This document shows positions 1-9,399 of a stretch of 54,529 bases of DNA, one piece after another (the stretch's first letter is position 1; every line of letters starts with the position of its first letter). Origin of the DNA: Fidelibacterota bacterium (GTDB lineage Bacteria > Fidelibacterota > UBA8477 > JABMPR01); contig JAERTH010000161.1 of assembly GCA_016844955.1 (NCBI GenBank), positions 1 to 54,529 of the forward strand, written 5' to 3'. Under the pieces are notes generated by a model. That model saw only the letters and a program-made list of their open reading frames with translations. It searched no databases and was not told the DNA's origin. The position numbers and the translations under genes are program-made.

Positions 1-56
1 TGATGGAATATTTCCGCGGCTATATAGTTGGTTGTTTAATCGCTCTCCGCTCCGCT

Positions 57-1772
57 TTAGGCGTACAAACGGTCCGCGACATCCTTTAATTTATTTCCTG
101 TATCTGTAATCATAGAGGTTGTCTCATTTAAATCCTCACCCGTCTTCTTGATACTACCAATATCTGTATTCACCGTGGCAATATTCGAGGCCACTTCCCT
201 AGCAGCCTTAGCCCCCTGGGTGACATTGTTGACAACATCGGATATACCACTATTTACCATTCCAACATTACTGGCTATGTCCTGGGTCGTTACATTCTGT
301 TCTTCAACTGCTGTGGCAATAGTATTTCCAATGTCGCTAACTTCATTAATGACCAATCTGATTGACGCTATTTCACTGACAGTCCCGTTGGTTTCATTTT
401 GAATGGCTTCAATCTTGTGACTGATGTCTGTTGTAGCTGCATTTGTCTCGGTGGCCAACTCCTTGACCTCACCGGCAACGACGGAGAAACCTTTACCTGC
501 CTCTCCGGCCCGTGCTGCTTCGATGGTGGCATTCAAGGCCAGAAGTTTGGTCTGCTCCGCGATTTCCACAACTGTGTCTGTAACCTTACTGATCTGTTCG
601 GCTGCGTCGCCAAGATTGTCAACTCGGCCCGAGGCCAATGCAACATTTTGAACGGCTCTTGCAGTAATTTCTCGCGCCTGTTCGGCTTTGTGGGGAATCT
701 CACTCACTGTACTGGTCATCTCACCAGTCGCATTTTCAATGGAATTCATATTTTGTCGAGATGCCTGAGATGCCTGAGCAATGGTATCCATATTGACACT
801 CATTTCCTCAGAGGCAGCAGCAACTATGTTTGACATATCAGCAATGCTGGTTGATTTGTTTGAGATTTCAGTAGTGATCTCAGATAGGTGTTTTGAAGCA
901 GACCCCAAACTATTGGTGCTATCTTGAACCTGATGTTGCAACACCTTTTGCTCGTTCGCCTGTCCCTCCAGCTTTTCAACAAATGTATCAAACCATGTTG
1001 CCAGCTCACCAATTTCATCCCTAGAATCCAAAGCAAGCCGCGCTGATAAATCAGCTTCGCCCTTAGATATATCACGCAATCCCACAATGACCTGTCGTAA
1101 TTGCCTTAACATTGACTTTGTGATAATTGTACTCAGAAAGAGACTAATTCCTAGACTGAGAAAGATTATAAAAGTAAGCATACTTTTGGATCGTCGATTA
1201 TTTTGATCCGCATCTGCAATGTTAACCTTTGATCTTTCGACCGTTGCATCAGATAACTTATCTACATGATCTCTCATTGTTTCAAACAGCGTTCCGGAAA
1301 TTTGAGCTTTTAAATTTTCAATTTCGGTTTGAGTGGTCTCAGAATCTTTCAGAAGCTTAACCATGTTTTCCACGGCTGATTTCCAATCATCAAAACTGGT
1401 TTCGAAACCTGCGATATGCTTTTCATCAGCAGTCGTAGAAAGCCGCTCTAGTGTCAGAAAACCGTTTTTCCATTTTTTCGGTACGTCTATGTCCACTTGT
1501 TTGCGATAATAGTCAATGTAATCAGTAAACGCTGCACTCTCAGCCGGGTATTGTGTGGCATTCAGGATACCTGATAATGCCTGATACAGATCTTTATCAA
1601 GCTCCAGGAGGTTATAGATACTTTGCAGGTGAATCTCACCCACCTCATCCAATCCTGACTTGAGTTCTGTGATCGTGTTGAATGACACCAACCCGGTTAT
1701 GAATAGTCCAATGCCAAAAACAATTGAAAGTACTTGTAGTTTAAATCTGATTGACCAGTTGTTTATTGACAT
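57..1772 (-). CDS. Methyl-accepting chemotaxis protein
   Basis: This is a transmembrane chemoreceptor that passes ligand or energy signals to CheA/CheW. A transmembrane segment follows the start closely (VLSIVFGIGLFITGLVSF). It is followed by a periplasmic helical sensor of about 170 residues, a second membrane segment (MLTFIIFLSLGISLFLSTII), a HAMP domain and a long coiled-coil signalling domain. The hallmark hairpin tip is present (ATIEAARAGEAGKGF). The reading frame is open for 23 more codons upstream, to an ATG at 1841. That stretch lies inside the hairpin and T-run of the terminator of the preceding gene, so I choose the ATG at 1772, which has an AGGTGG ribosome site six bases upstream. 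No CheB/CheR-binding C-terminal pentapeptide is seen. No other chemotaxis genes are nearby, so the ligand is unknown; the phosphate island next door is only a suggestive context. Confidence 0.93.
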   Translation of the reverse strand: MSINNWSIRFKLQVLSIVFGIGLFITGLVSFNTITELKSGLDEVGEIHLQSIYNLLELDKDLYQALSGILNATQYPAESAAFTDYIDYYRKQVDIDVPKKWKNGFLTLERLSTTADEKHIAGFETSFDDWKSAVENMVKLLKDSETTQTEIENLKAQISGTLFETMRDHVDKLSDATVERSKVNIADADQNNRRSKSMLTFIIFLSLGISLFLSTIITKSMLRQLRQVIVGLRDISKGEADLSARLALDSRDEIGELATWFDTFVEKLEGQANEQKVLQHQVQDSTNSLGSASKHLSEITTEISNKSTSIADMSNIVAAASEEMSVNMDTIAQASQASRQNMNSIENATGEMTSTVSEIPHKAEQAREITARAVQNVALASGRVDNLGDAAEQISKVTDTVVEIAEQTKLLALNATIEAARAGEAGKGFSVVAGEVKELATETNAATTDISHKIEAIQNETNGTVSEIASIRLVINEVSDIGNTIATAVEEQNVTTQDIASNVGMVNSGISDVVNNVTQGAKAAREVASNIATVNTDIGSIKKTGEDLNETTSMITDTGNKLKDVADRLYA

Positions 1773-1819
1773 GCTTACCACCTGTGAACTTTCAACTATT
1801 TCTTGCGGGTACAAATATT

Positions 1820-1861
1820 TAAAAAAGCCAGAGAAGTTCATTTGACTGAACCTCTCCGGCT
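1820..1861 (-). terminator. Rho-independent terminator of the phosphate island operon
   Basis: Read on the minus strand, a 15-bp stem (1847-1861 with 1826-1840, two G-U pairs) closes a 6-base loop and is followed by six T residues. On the plus strand the two G-U pairs become A-C mismatches, so it works for the minus strand. It ends the 13-gene run that finishes with the propeller lipoprotein at 1887. Confidence 0.9.
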
Positions 1862-1886
1862 TTATTGAACGAATTACATCAGGAAT

Positions 1887-3131
1887 CTATTCGCGTGCCC
1901 ATGCTGCAGTAAACATGGTTACACTACCTTCACGTTCGTTAGCACTGAATGCAACACCGTTAGTTGGGTGTACAGCCAGACCTTCTGAACCAACTTCACT
2001 TTTTTCCATTCCCATATCCGAATCTGGATCTAAACCAGCTTTGGCATAAGAGTCAAAAATGATATTATCAGGATCAGTAACATCATAAGCTACAACAGCA
2101 TGTGATTCCTGAAGTGCCATCAGAGCATATACGTGGCCATCTTTTTCAATGACGGAGGCTTCTTCAGGTTCAGTTTGCTTGGTTGATTTACGCGCATCAT
2201 GCTGCCACCCATCTGGAAGATCATTCAAGATGGTATGTGGTGGAGTAGCAGTATAAGTGGCCAGGTCAAGAATCTGGAAAGAACCATTTCTCTCATTGGA
2301 GATCAGTGCATAGTCACCGCTAGGATAGATATATAATCCATCTGGCTCGGCTTCATTATCACCAGCATCCGCCTCTAGATCAACGATGGTAACGTCAGAT
2401 TCTGAAAGTGGAGCATCATTGGCATTGAAAACCAAAATCTGGCTGGTTTCCTGAACAGAAACAACAACGGTTCCGTCTGCTGATGTTTCACAATGCTCTG
2501 GCTCTGAATCAACATCATGATCTACTTTGTAATCCTGGACCAATTCGGCATTGGCGATTCCACCAGCTAAACTGATGATAGAAACGCTGCCACCGTGACG
2601 TTCGACAGGTTTACAGGTACGATCTTCGCGATCATCTTCACAGGCAACAATCAGGAAACTACCATCTTTGGTGAAAGCACAACCATCAGGATTGTAGCCA
2701 ATACCAGAAACGGTAACAACTGATGTGGGATCAGATAATTTAACAAATTTAATGGATCCCTGTCCACAGTCAGCTTCAGCAACACATACAGCTATGTAAT
2801 TTTCGCCACCTATAACAGGTGAAACATCGATGGATGTGAATTCTGCTGTAGCAGAGCCAGTCTCCAGGACCGCCAATTCATTGATTGCAAATGAACTAGT
2901 TGTGTAATCTATACTAAAGAGCTGGTTAGTTCCTGAGGCAACGAAGACGGCCTGATCCTCTGATCCAGGTACCATTCTAATAATCTCAGGGTTAGCATCT
3001 GCTGCGGTTGCAACAGTCATGACTGTATTCAGGTCAAAAGAATCAAAAGTTGGTACTTCATCAACCTTTTCATCCTCACAGCCCCAAAAGGCAGCCATTA
3101 GCACCATAAGTAATACGGTAGCTTTTTTCAT
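1887..3131 (-). CDS. Secreted beta-propeller lipoprotein (LVIVD / choice-of-anchor-I-like)
   Basis: The 414-residue protein starts with a lipoprotein-type signal ending in FWGC, followed by an acidic tether (EDEKVDEV). The remainder is made of repeating blocks typical of a cell-surface beta-propeller: short strands ending in acidic turns, and phrases such as 'NGVAFSANEREGSVTMF' and 'YALISNERNGSFQILDL' that resemble choice-of-anchor-I and LVIVD repeat proteins. No catalytic residues can be assigned. A pair-rich region with several cysteines (near residues 150-215) could hold disulfides. A near-perfect ribosome site (AAAGGAGG) precedes the ATG. It is the last gene of the long island operon, 48 bases after the porin gene and directly before the terminator, suggesting an outer-membrane or periplasmic accessory to the porin. 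The substrate is unknown. Confidence 0.75.
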   Translation of the reverse strand: MKKATVLLMVLMAAFWGCEDEKVDEVPTFDSFDLNTVMTVATAADANPEIIRMVPGSEDQAVFVASGTNQLFSIDYTTSSFAINELAVLETGSATAEFTSIDVSPVIGGENYIAVCVAEADCGQGSIKFVKLSDPTSVVTVSGIGYNPDGCAFTKDGSFLIVACEDDREDRTCKPVERHGGSVSIISLAGGIANAELVQDYKVDHDVDSEPEHCETSADGTVVVSVQETSQILVFNANDAPLSESDVTIVDLEADAGDNEAEPDGLYIYPSGDYALISNERNGSFQILDLATYTATPPHTILNDLPDGWQHDARKSTKQTEPEEASVIEKDGHVYALMALQESHAVVAYDVTDPDNIIFDSYAKAGLDPDSDMGMEKSEVGSEGLAVHPTNGVAFSANEREGSVTMFTAAWARE

Positions 3132-3179
3132 TTTACATCCTCCTTTAGGATTTGTTATACATTTATCTGTCTTTTATCA

Positions 3180-4358
3180 TTAAAATTTAAAATTGATCTG
3201 TAAGAGACTCTGGTCATCATTCACACTGGATTCTGTTTCTGAGCCAGTAATCTCATCAAGGATATAGTGTTCAATTTTTAGAGCTAAATTGTCATTAATC
3301 TCAAGCATTGCTGAGAGTGTTGTCATTTGACGATCCCAGGACATGGCCTCACTTAGGTAAGCCCAGGTAAGTTCATCCCCTGCACTATTCTCCTTGGATT
3401 TTAAGTCTAGAAAACCATGTCGACCCAAGAGTGTCAATCCCCTTGCATTTAAGAATGCAGGTGCGCGCATCGAATAAGAAGCCTCTCCATATGCACCCTC
3501 GCGTGTCAAGAGCCCATCCTGTGCTTGTATATATTCACCCACTAAATCAATTCCGGCAATTTGATATCCTGCTCGTCCACCCATCCAGTAATGAGTACGA
3601 TCAGTCTCATCTCCCATATTTGAATAAGGAGCCAGAGATTGCTTCAAACTGGCTTTCCAGTCCCAATCATCGATGAGCTCGCCTGTGAAGAACCAACCTA
3701 GCGCAGAAAAACCACCAAATTGCAGGCCAGCTTTAACACCATACTCAAAAGTTTGACCATTTTTTGGCTCATAGTCATCGTAAACCATCATTTTGAATGA
3801 TTTGTCTTCAGCTGCATCATCAGTACCAAGGGGGCGCTTCATTGCAAAAGAGAGTCCAGTTATCAATTTTCCTGACTCGCCTAATGCAAATTCTGTAACA
3901 CTATTGATATGAGCCTCACGACCTTTCCAAAATGCAGTTCCAATCAGGGGATAACCTTCTGATTGTCTTTTGGTGCTAACAAAAGGTCTGTTTTTTCCCA
4001 TCTCAAACTTTGTATTTAGTCCTGGCACATTCAGCCGTGCATATTGTTTATCCACATAAGCAGATTCATCATCAAATCGAAACTCAATATTGTAATACAG
4101 ATTTTCACTGTAATTGACACGAGCCGAAAGCACTGCCATATCGATTCGCATATGGGGACTACGATTCCTGACTTTCTGATAAGTCAAATCCTGATTGGCG
4201 AAACCGCCAGCGCCTTCAACATCAATAAATTCCAGCTCAACTTCACCACTCAGCTCGATATCCAGACCACTGGGTGCAGTAATTGCTACCTGGCCCAGAG
4301 AAAACCCGCTGACCAGGGTTAAGATTGTGATGATGAAAAGTATCTTTCTACTATTCAT
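3180..4358 (-). CDS. Outer-membrane porin, phosphate-selective porin O/P-like
   Basis: This is an outer-membrane beta-barrel. A signal peptide (MNSRKILFIITILTLVSGFSLG) precedes about 370 residues of alternating amphipathic strands, with the layout of OprO/OprP-type porins: an N-terminal 'SGEVELEF' strand, conserved 'ARLNVPGLNTKFEMGKNRPF' strand-turn region and a C-terminal strand ending in phenylalanine (LLQINFKF), the usual barrel-assembly signal. I use the ATG at 4358, which has an AGGAG ribosome site and begins one base after the upstream stop; the ATG 57 bases earlier would overlap that gene and would put extra charged residues before the signal. Family assignment rests on layout and genomic context (Na/Pi, PiT and CYTH genes in the same run), so the phosphate specificity is an inference. 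The basic residues of the phosphate ladder cannot be placed by eye. Confidence 0.7.
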   Translation of the reverse strand: MNSRKILFIITILTLVSGFSLGQVAITAPSGLDIELSGEVELEFIDVEGAGGFANQDLTYQKVRNRSPHMRIDMAVLSARVNYSENLYYNIEFRFDDESAYVDKQYARLNVPGLNTKFEMGKNRPFVSTKRQSEGYPLIGTAFWKGREAHINSVTEFALGESGKLITGLSFAMKRPLGTDDAAEDKSFKMMVYDDYEPKNGQTFEYGVKAGLQFGGFSALGWFFTGELIDDWDWKASLKQSLAPYSNMGDETDRTHYWMGGRAGYQIAGIDLVGEYIQAQDGLLTREGAYGEASYSMRAPAFLNARGLTLLGRHGFLDLKSKENSAGDELTWAYLSEAMSWDRQMTTLSAMLEINDNLALKIEHYILDEITGSETESSVNDDQSLLQINFKF

Positions 4359-4359
4359 T

Positions 4360-5124
4360 CTATTTCTCCTGTTTTGATTCTTTTGAATCATTTTTGTTTC
4401 CAGCATCTCTCCCAAGGACGAGATGTCTGAAATTATATAAATACAATAAGCTTAACAAAATTCCTGCATAGATGAGAACGTTTGGTTTCTGTTCGTTTTT
4501 GAATGCAAAATCAATAGAAACTTGCTCCATGTATTGCATAGGTTTTCGAGAAATTGAAACACTTGCTCGATCATCAATCATGGCGAAAACATAGGGCGGT
4601 TTGGGCTGTTTCTTTTTGAATTGTGGTTCACTCCCATTGATACGGTGAAAGTTCCACCCATCCGGGAGTATGACTGTCAGTTTGCAAATGTCAATAGTGG
4701 TTGGCAATGTATTGGTGTAAGTAACACCCCAATTGAAAGTTTTAAACTCCTCTGGACCAGCCTCAGCCCAATCCATAAACACCTTATTCTCAGCTCTAAT
4801 AGTGATGGAATGAGAGTCAGTCAGCGTTTCATTAAATTGAATTTCATATACTGGTGATGTCCTATCCAGAGTTAAGCCCACGCGAGCAGCACCTGGTTCA
4901 CCGTTAAGCATAACTGAGAAATCGCTCAACTCACTGTATTCGGAGGGAATGTGCATGGTTAAAGTGCTATCAGAGAACAATGCATGCATATCCAACTCGA
5001 TCGTAGCTGATCCATCTTCATTAATCCAGACGGTCTGAGCAATACTATTTATATCCTGGGCGCTGAGTGAAGAAAAACTTCCCAGAACCACCATCATACT
5101 AAGTTTTTTTGCTAAATGTCTCAT
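4360..5124 (-). CDS. Secreted bitopic membrane protein of unknown function
   Basis: I do not recognise this 254-residue family. A signal peptide (ending near SSLSAQ) leads a beta-rich extracytoplasmic domain of about 190 residues. A single transmembrane segment follows near residues 216-234 (NVLIYAGILLSLLYLYNF), and then a short, highly charged cytoplasmic tail rich in K, D and E. Its ATG overlaps the stop of the DASS transporter gene as ATGA, so it is probably translationally coupled to that transporter and made in proportion to it. The porin starts one base after its stop. This placement suggests an accessory subunit or periplasmic link for the DASS carrier or the porin, but that is only inferred from position. 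Confidence 0.75.
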   Translation of the reverse strand: MRHLAKKLSMMVVLGSFSSLSAQDINSIAQTVWINEDGSATIELDMHALFSDSTLTMHIPSEYSELSDFSVMLNGEPGAARVGLTLDRTSPVYEIQFNETLTDSHSITIRAENKVFMDWAEAGPEEFKTFNWGVTYTNTLPTTIDICKLTVILPDGWNFHRINGSEPQFKKKQPKPPYVFAMIDDRASVSISRKPMQYMEQVSIDFAFKNEQKPNVLIYAGILLSLLYLYNFRHLVLGRDAGNKNDSKESKQEK

Positions 5125-6629
5125 GGTGTGATCCCCAAAAATCTAAACCAGGTAAATCCAGCTACAATCATGACGACAACACCAATTGTTGCCACAGTCA
5201 ATCCATACTTGAGATTGTCTGAGATAGTGAACTGACCTGTGCTATATAGGATCAGATTGGGTTTGGCATTGGTGGGCAGTGTAATCACCCAGGTCAGGGT
5301 AAATGCTGCTGGCAACGCCAATGAGACCGGGTCAAATCCAAATTGTTGTGCGATGGCGATAATAATGGGAATCATCACAATGGAGCGCATGGTTTTGCTG
5401 GTAAAAAACAGGTGTGCATACATGGAGAACGCAATAATAATGATATAGATGGTCCAGAAGTTTGGATCCGCTCCCAGCCCGATCATATCAAACACGCTTC
5501 CAACCAACCACCGGGCGGCTCCTGAGTCAAAGAGAGCCAATCCACCTGAGTAGGCACCAGCGCTAAAGATCATGACATGCCATGGTATATCAGCATCATT
5601 CCATTTCAGAAGACCGATTTTTGGTAGAAAGACATAAACCACACCTATTAAAGCGGCCATAACTGCGCTGATTTCAAAGCCGAACCAGCCAACATGAAAA
5701 CGATCAGTGGCCCACAAGAAGAGGACGAAGAGAAACACGCCTGCAGATTTGGCTTCAGCTGTTGAAAAACCACCCATTTCATTGAGCATTTTGCGCATGA
5801 CCACGAAGCCACCCTTGACCTTGGGCTGTTGATCTTCCTTTTTAATGGGAAACAGGAATTTGGGACCCAACCACCATGAGATCGCCATTACGATGATGGT
5901 TATGGGTAACATCCCGAACATCCAATCGCTGTAATAAACCTTTTCATTCCCCATTTCAAATATGAACGCAGCAGCAACGATGTTACAGGTGCTACCAGTT
6001 ATGAAACCAGAGGAGAAAATACTGATACCCTGTAGATTCTGCATGAACAGGTTTACACCAAAGTTATTACCATTGCCTGAAGTCGAACCATAAATGGAAG
6101 AAATCACCAACATAACAGGTAGCACCATCACAGTTCTTGCTGTTGTTGCAGGAATGAAAGGTGCCAGAAATAGCTGGAGCACAATAAAGGCTCCCAGTAT
6201 GGTATATGAGCTATGCCCAAACCGGATTCCAATCCAGAGTGCAAATCGTTTGGCTAATTGGCTTTTTACCAGGGTCGAGCTCAGAATAAAGGCCAAAATA
6301 TTTAGCCAGATCACCTCCAGCCCGAAGACACCGAGGACTTTATCCTCTGACCACCCGTTGAAAAAGGTGAGCATACCCATGAGCATTAAGGATGTGGCAT
6401 AAGTTGGAATGGGCTCAGTAACCCACCATGTCAAGGCCATGGCGAATGATGCGATTGCAGCTTGTGCCTCCAGGGTTAAGCCATCTGGCGTTGGCATTAG
6501 ATATAGGATGAGGAAGAAAACGATGCCAAGAGGAAACCCAATATAGCGGGTTAAATCTTCACCCTTACTGGCATCGCGCTTGGCAATTACGTTAAGGTTG
6601 GTATCGAAATTTATTTCAGGAGCATTCAT
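5121..6629 (-). CDS. DASS/SLC13-family sodium-coupled anion symporter
   Basis: This 502-residue inner-membrane carrier belongs to the divalent anion:sodium symporter family, whose members import dicarboxylates, citrate, sulfate or (in some eukaryotic branches) phosphate. About 11-12 hydrophobic segments are visible. The first repeat contains the conserved 'PATTARTVMVLPVM' stretch, and the second repeat a matching 'ITLPTNAKPNLILYSTGQF' stretch, as expected for the two sodium/substrate clamshell motifs. The N-terminal 25 residues are polar and cytoplasmic. It lies 32 bases after the CYTH-like lipoprotein gene, and its stop overlaps the start of the next gene (ATGA). Neither the sequence nor the motifs settle the substrate; neighbours point to an anion handled together with phosphate. 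Confidence 0.85.
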   Translation of the reverse strand: MNAPEINFDTNLNVIAKRDASKGEDLTRYIGFPLGIVFFLILYLMPTPDGLTLEAQAAIASFAMALTWWVTEPIPTYATSLMLMGMLTFFNGWSEDKVLGVFGLEVIWLNILAFILSSTLVKSQLAKRFALWIGIRFGHSSYTILGAFIVLQLFLAPFIPATTARTVMVLPVMLVISSIYGSTSGNGNNFGVNLFMQNLQGISIFSSGFITGSTCNIVAAAFIFEMGNEKVYYSDWMFGMLPITIIVMAISWWLGPKFLFPIKKEDQQPKVKGGFVVMRKMLNEMGGFSTAEAKSAGVFLFVLFLWATDRFHVGWFGFEISAVMAALIGVVYVFLPKIGLLKWNDADIPWHVMIFSAGAYSGGLALFDSGAARWLVGSVFDMIGLGADPNFWTIYIIIIAFSMYAHLFFTSKTMRSIVMIPIIIAIAQQFGFDPVSLALPAAFTLTWVITLPTNAKPNLILYSTGQFTISDNLKYGLTVATIGVVVMIVAGFTWFRFLGITP

Positions 6630-6661
6630 GTGATTATTTTATCTCTCGAGAGCCCTAACAG

Positions 6662-7609
6662 TTAATCAAACAGATAGGCAGCTTTTAATCTGCCTACTTC
6701 TGACCATGCTGGTTTGTAGTCATTCAGTTTATTGATAAAGCTGGTGCAACGTTCCATTGCCACAGCATCATAATCTTTGTCTTGAGAAAAATCATGGTCA
6801 AAAGAGAATTCAGCAATTCTCATTTCACCTGTTTCTGTTTTAACGATCCAGACACTCATATCCATGCGACCATAAAGACCATCACCAAATTCAAGCTTGC
6901 CTGGCTTCACCATCCATTCCTCCACAGCAACACCTGCAACCATGCTTAATTCAGCATCTTCAGAGATTCCAAGGGTTGTGAGAACAGGATAGATCTTCGC
7001 GAAACCACCGTATGTGTTTGATGGCATATCGTCAAGTTGAACTGAATTTGAAACGGCATACGTTACATCATCCCCACCGTTCAACGCAGAATAGTATACG
7101 ATATCAGATTCAAGCTCGATGCGGTCAAATTTGGGAACATAGCCCTCAGTCATGGTCAGGTCTTTGGACAGTGTTGTTGCTGGGCCGGGTTGACGAAATT
7201 TCAGGCCAAATTCAAAGCCTGGAGTAATTTCTTCGCCTTTATACTTTGATTTCCTGCGCAGCAGGAAACTGTTTTTACGGAGATCAAGGTCCTGTGTATC
7301 CCAAAAAGAGACCTGTTTGTGTGAAAGTTTCAGGGGTTCTTCTTTTTCAAGGACAGCAATCCCCTCAGCAGCAGCAACTTCCTTTACATACTGCCAGTAT
7401 TCAGCAAAACCAGCATTGAAATCCTCAAACTTGTCTGCTTTCAGTAAAAGTTTGTATTCACTTGAGTTCAGGAAATATGTTGGAGCTGGTACTTGTGCTA
7501 CAGCCACCTCCTTTACTTCTTCTACCACTGCTGGGGCCTGTGTAGCACAGGCAACCATGAGGACCATCAGTGAACCTAGCATAATGCGTTGTAATAAAGT
7601 CTTCATCAT
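6662..7609 (-). CDS. CYTH-like lipoprotein
   Basis: The 315-residue protein has a clear lipoprotein signal (LGSLMVLMVACATQ) and a short Pro/Val/Glu linker. It then shows a pattern that I read as a triphosphate-tunnel (CYTH) fold: an opening strand with alternating charge (SSEYKLLLK), the block 'DTQDLDLRKNSFLLRRK', which matches the 'DT.dl.L...g..LR.R' signature, then 'FEFGLKFRQ' in place of the 'TLK' strand, 'IELESD', and a late 'RIAEFSFDHD' strand. Cytoplasmic CYTH enzymes bind triphosphates or polyphosphate inside a beta-barrel; a lipid-anchored periplasmic version is unusual. The full EXEXK opening motif is not present (the first E is S), so binding rather than catalysis is possible. Two adjacent ATG codons begin the gene; the second lies 5 bases after AGAGG. 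It sits between a Na/Pi cotransporter (6-base gap) and DASS. Confidence 0.6.
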   Translation of the reverse strand: MMKTLLQRIMLGSLMVLMVACATQAPAVVEEVKEVAVAQVPAPTYFLNSSEYKLLLKADKFEDFNAGFAEYWQYVKEVAAAEGIAVLEKEEPLKLSHKQVSFWDTQDLDLRKNSFLLRRKSKYKGEEITPGFEFGLKFRQPGPATTLSKDLTMTEGYVPKFDRIELESDIVYYSALNGGDDVTYAVSNSVQLDDMPSNTYGGFAKIYPVLTTLGISEDAELSMVAGVAVEEWMVKPGKLEFGDGLYGRMDMSVWIVKTETGEMRIAEFSFDHDFSQDKDYDAVAMERCTSFINKLNDYKPAWSEVGRLKAAYLFD

Positions 7610-7615
7610 AACCTC

Positions 7616-9391
7616 TTAATCTTCTTTCTCTTCGTCTGATTCTGATAAGTTTGAAATATTCTTAGCGATTTCACCGATGTAAACATTGATCTGTTTCAAT
7701 AGATCCATTAGCTCCATATGAAGATCATGGGTGGCAATAGATTCAGCTTTTTCGCTCTTTACTCGTTCTAAATGTCTCTGTCTATATTCAGACTCAAGAT
7801 TTCGGTACTTGAGATCTTTTTTAATAACCTTGGCCACCTTTTTTGTTTTTTGCTTAGAAAAGGCAGAGCGGAGGCGTGATACCTGTTTCATCACACGCAT
7901 ATGAAAGTCTACAAGCTCTAACTCGCCCTGTTCTGAAAAAGGAGCCTTTAGTTTGCGTTTCTTCTCAACTAATAAGGTGATGCGGCCATGGATAATATCC
8001 CCAATGCTTTCCATATCCTTGACCATGGACATCATCCCGAACACTTCTTCAGCCTGATTATCACTTAATTCCTGGCGACTAATAGCAAATAGATACTTGG
8101 ATACATTTTGCTCGAGGTAATTGATTTTTGATTCACGCATATCAATGCCCTCCATGAGACTAAGCTGTGGATAAATGCGATCCCGCTCGTCTTCATAGCC
8201 CTGGAAAGGCCTCAGGAAAACATCCAACATTCTACTTAGAATCTTGATCATTCGCAGCATCTCAGTTTTAGCCAGCTCGATGGCAATTGCGGGATGAGAT
8301 ACCTGGGAGTTATCCAAATGCCAGGTGACAGGAACAATTCCCTTCTCAACTGCCTTGTCTGGTAGGACTTTGTAAATGAAGGCAGCAATAATTGTTGTAA
8401 AAGGTAGAAAAATTAATCCGACTGTAATATTAAAAACAGTGTGGGCGTTGGCTATCTGCCGTGGAGTTTCCAGTGCGAGTTTTTCAATTCCCGTAGCATC
8501 GACGGTTGGGGACATCCAGCGGACCAGTTCCGCCAATTGGGGAACGAACAACATAAAGAGGATAACACCACCCAGATTAAAAAGCACATGGGCAATGGCT
8601 ACCCGCTTGGCTCCCCGAATAGTTCCTATACTAGCCAGACCAGCAGTGATACAGGTTCCAACATTAGCTCCAAAAATGAGTGGAATTCCTGCATCCAGTG
8701 ACAATAATCCCTGTTGAGCCAGGACAATCACTATACCGGTAAAAGCACTGCTACTTTGAATCAACCCAGTAAATATTGCACCAATTAATAGGCCTAACCA
8801 TGGATTTTCCAAACCCTCCATAAGGTCTATGAACGGCTGAAAACTTCTCAGAGGTTTCATTGAGTCGGACATGAGTTTCATGCCAAAGAATAGAATTCCA
8901 AAGCCCAGTAGGGCCTGGCCCAGGTGTTTGAGTGATTCCTGCTTGCTGAACATGCTCATGAGAAAACCGAGGGTGATCATAGCCAGGGCATAGTCAGTTA
9001 ACTTAAAAGCAATGAGCTGAGCAGTAATGGTGGTTCCAATATTGGCACCCATGATGACTGCTAGTGATTGAGCATAAGTCATAAGCTCTGCCTGGACAAA
9101 ACTAACCAGCATCACTGTTGTGGCGCTTGAACTCTGGATAACCATGGTAACAAATGCACCAAGACTCAAACCAACCAATCGGTGTTTCGTGAGGGCAGCC
9201 AGGATATTTTTCATCCTATCCCCAGCCGCTTTCTTCATCCCATCACTCATTTTATCCATACCATAAAGGAAAAATGATAAACCACCAAACAGTCCCATTA
9301 CCAGGAATGACCATTCTATGTCTGTGTTGACATGATCACCGGCAAATAGGGGTTTGATTGAAAGCAATAGTATGGGTAGAAGTAGTCTCAT
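7616..9391 (-). CDS. Na/Pi cotransporter family protein with C-terminal PhoU-like domain (copy 1)
   Basis: This 591-residue protein has the bacterial NptA/YjbB layout. Two inverted Na/Pi repeats carry the family motif QSSSATT (near residue 85) and QSSSAFT (near residue 212), each followed by a conserved 'GAN.GT.ITA' or 'GANVGTCITAG' turn. A C-terminal alpha-helical part of about 220 residues resembles PhoU and is expected to be cytoplasmic. The family moves inorganic phosphate with sodium; some members act as exporters when phosphate is in excess. A signal-like hydrophobic leader with an LFAGD end precedes the first conserved segment. It is the last of two adjacent copies (8-base gap), and a third lies at 21134. 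The C-terminus is very rich in K/R and E. Confidence 0.93.
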   Translation of the reverse strand: MRLLLPILLLSIKPLFAGDHVNTDIEWSFLVMGLFGGLSFFLYGMDKMSDGMKKAAGDRMKNILAALTKHRLVGLSLGAFVTMVIQSSSATTVMLVSFVQAELMTYAQSLAVIMGANIGTTITAQLIAFKLTDYALAMITLGFLMSMFSKQESLKHLGQALLGFGILFFGMKLMSDSMKPLRSFQPFIDLMEGLENPWLGLLIGAIFTGLIQSSSAFTGIVIVLAQQGLLSLDAGIPLIFGANVGTCITAGLASIGTIRGAKRVAIAHVLFNLGGVILFMLFVPQLAELVRWMSPTVDATGIEKLALETPRQIANAHTVFNITVGLIFLPFTTIIAAFIYKVLPDKAVEKGIVPVTWHLDNSQVSHPAIAIELAKTEMLRMIKILSRMLDVFLRPFQGYEDERDRIYPQLSLMEGIDMRESKINYLEQNVSKYLFAISRQELSDNQAEEVFGMMSMVKDMESIGDIIHGRITLLVEKKRKLKAPFSEQGELELVDFHMRVMKQVSRLRSAFSKQKTKKVAKVIKKDLKYRNLESEYRQRHLERVKSEKAESIATHDLHMELMDLLKQINVYIGEIAKNISNLSESDEEKED

Positions 9392-9399
9392 AGTCTAGG

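Noticed and set aside
399..833. Plus-strand open frames within the chemotaxis receptor gene
   Set aside because: They mirror the coding strand of a clear receptor gene, have no ribosome site and show no family features.
1773..1841. Longer start of the chemotaxis receptor gene
   Set aside because: It lies in the terminator hairpin and T-run of the preceding operon, and the ATG at 1772 has a better ribosome site and the signal-like membrane segment just after it.
4359..4415. Longer start of the porin gene
   Set aside because: It would overlap the upstream gene by over 50 bases, and the AGGAG-preceded ATG at 4358 gives a clean signal peptide.
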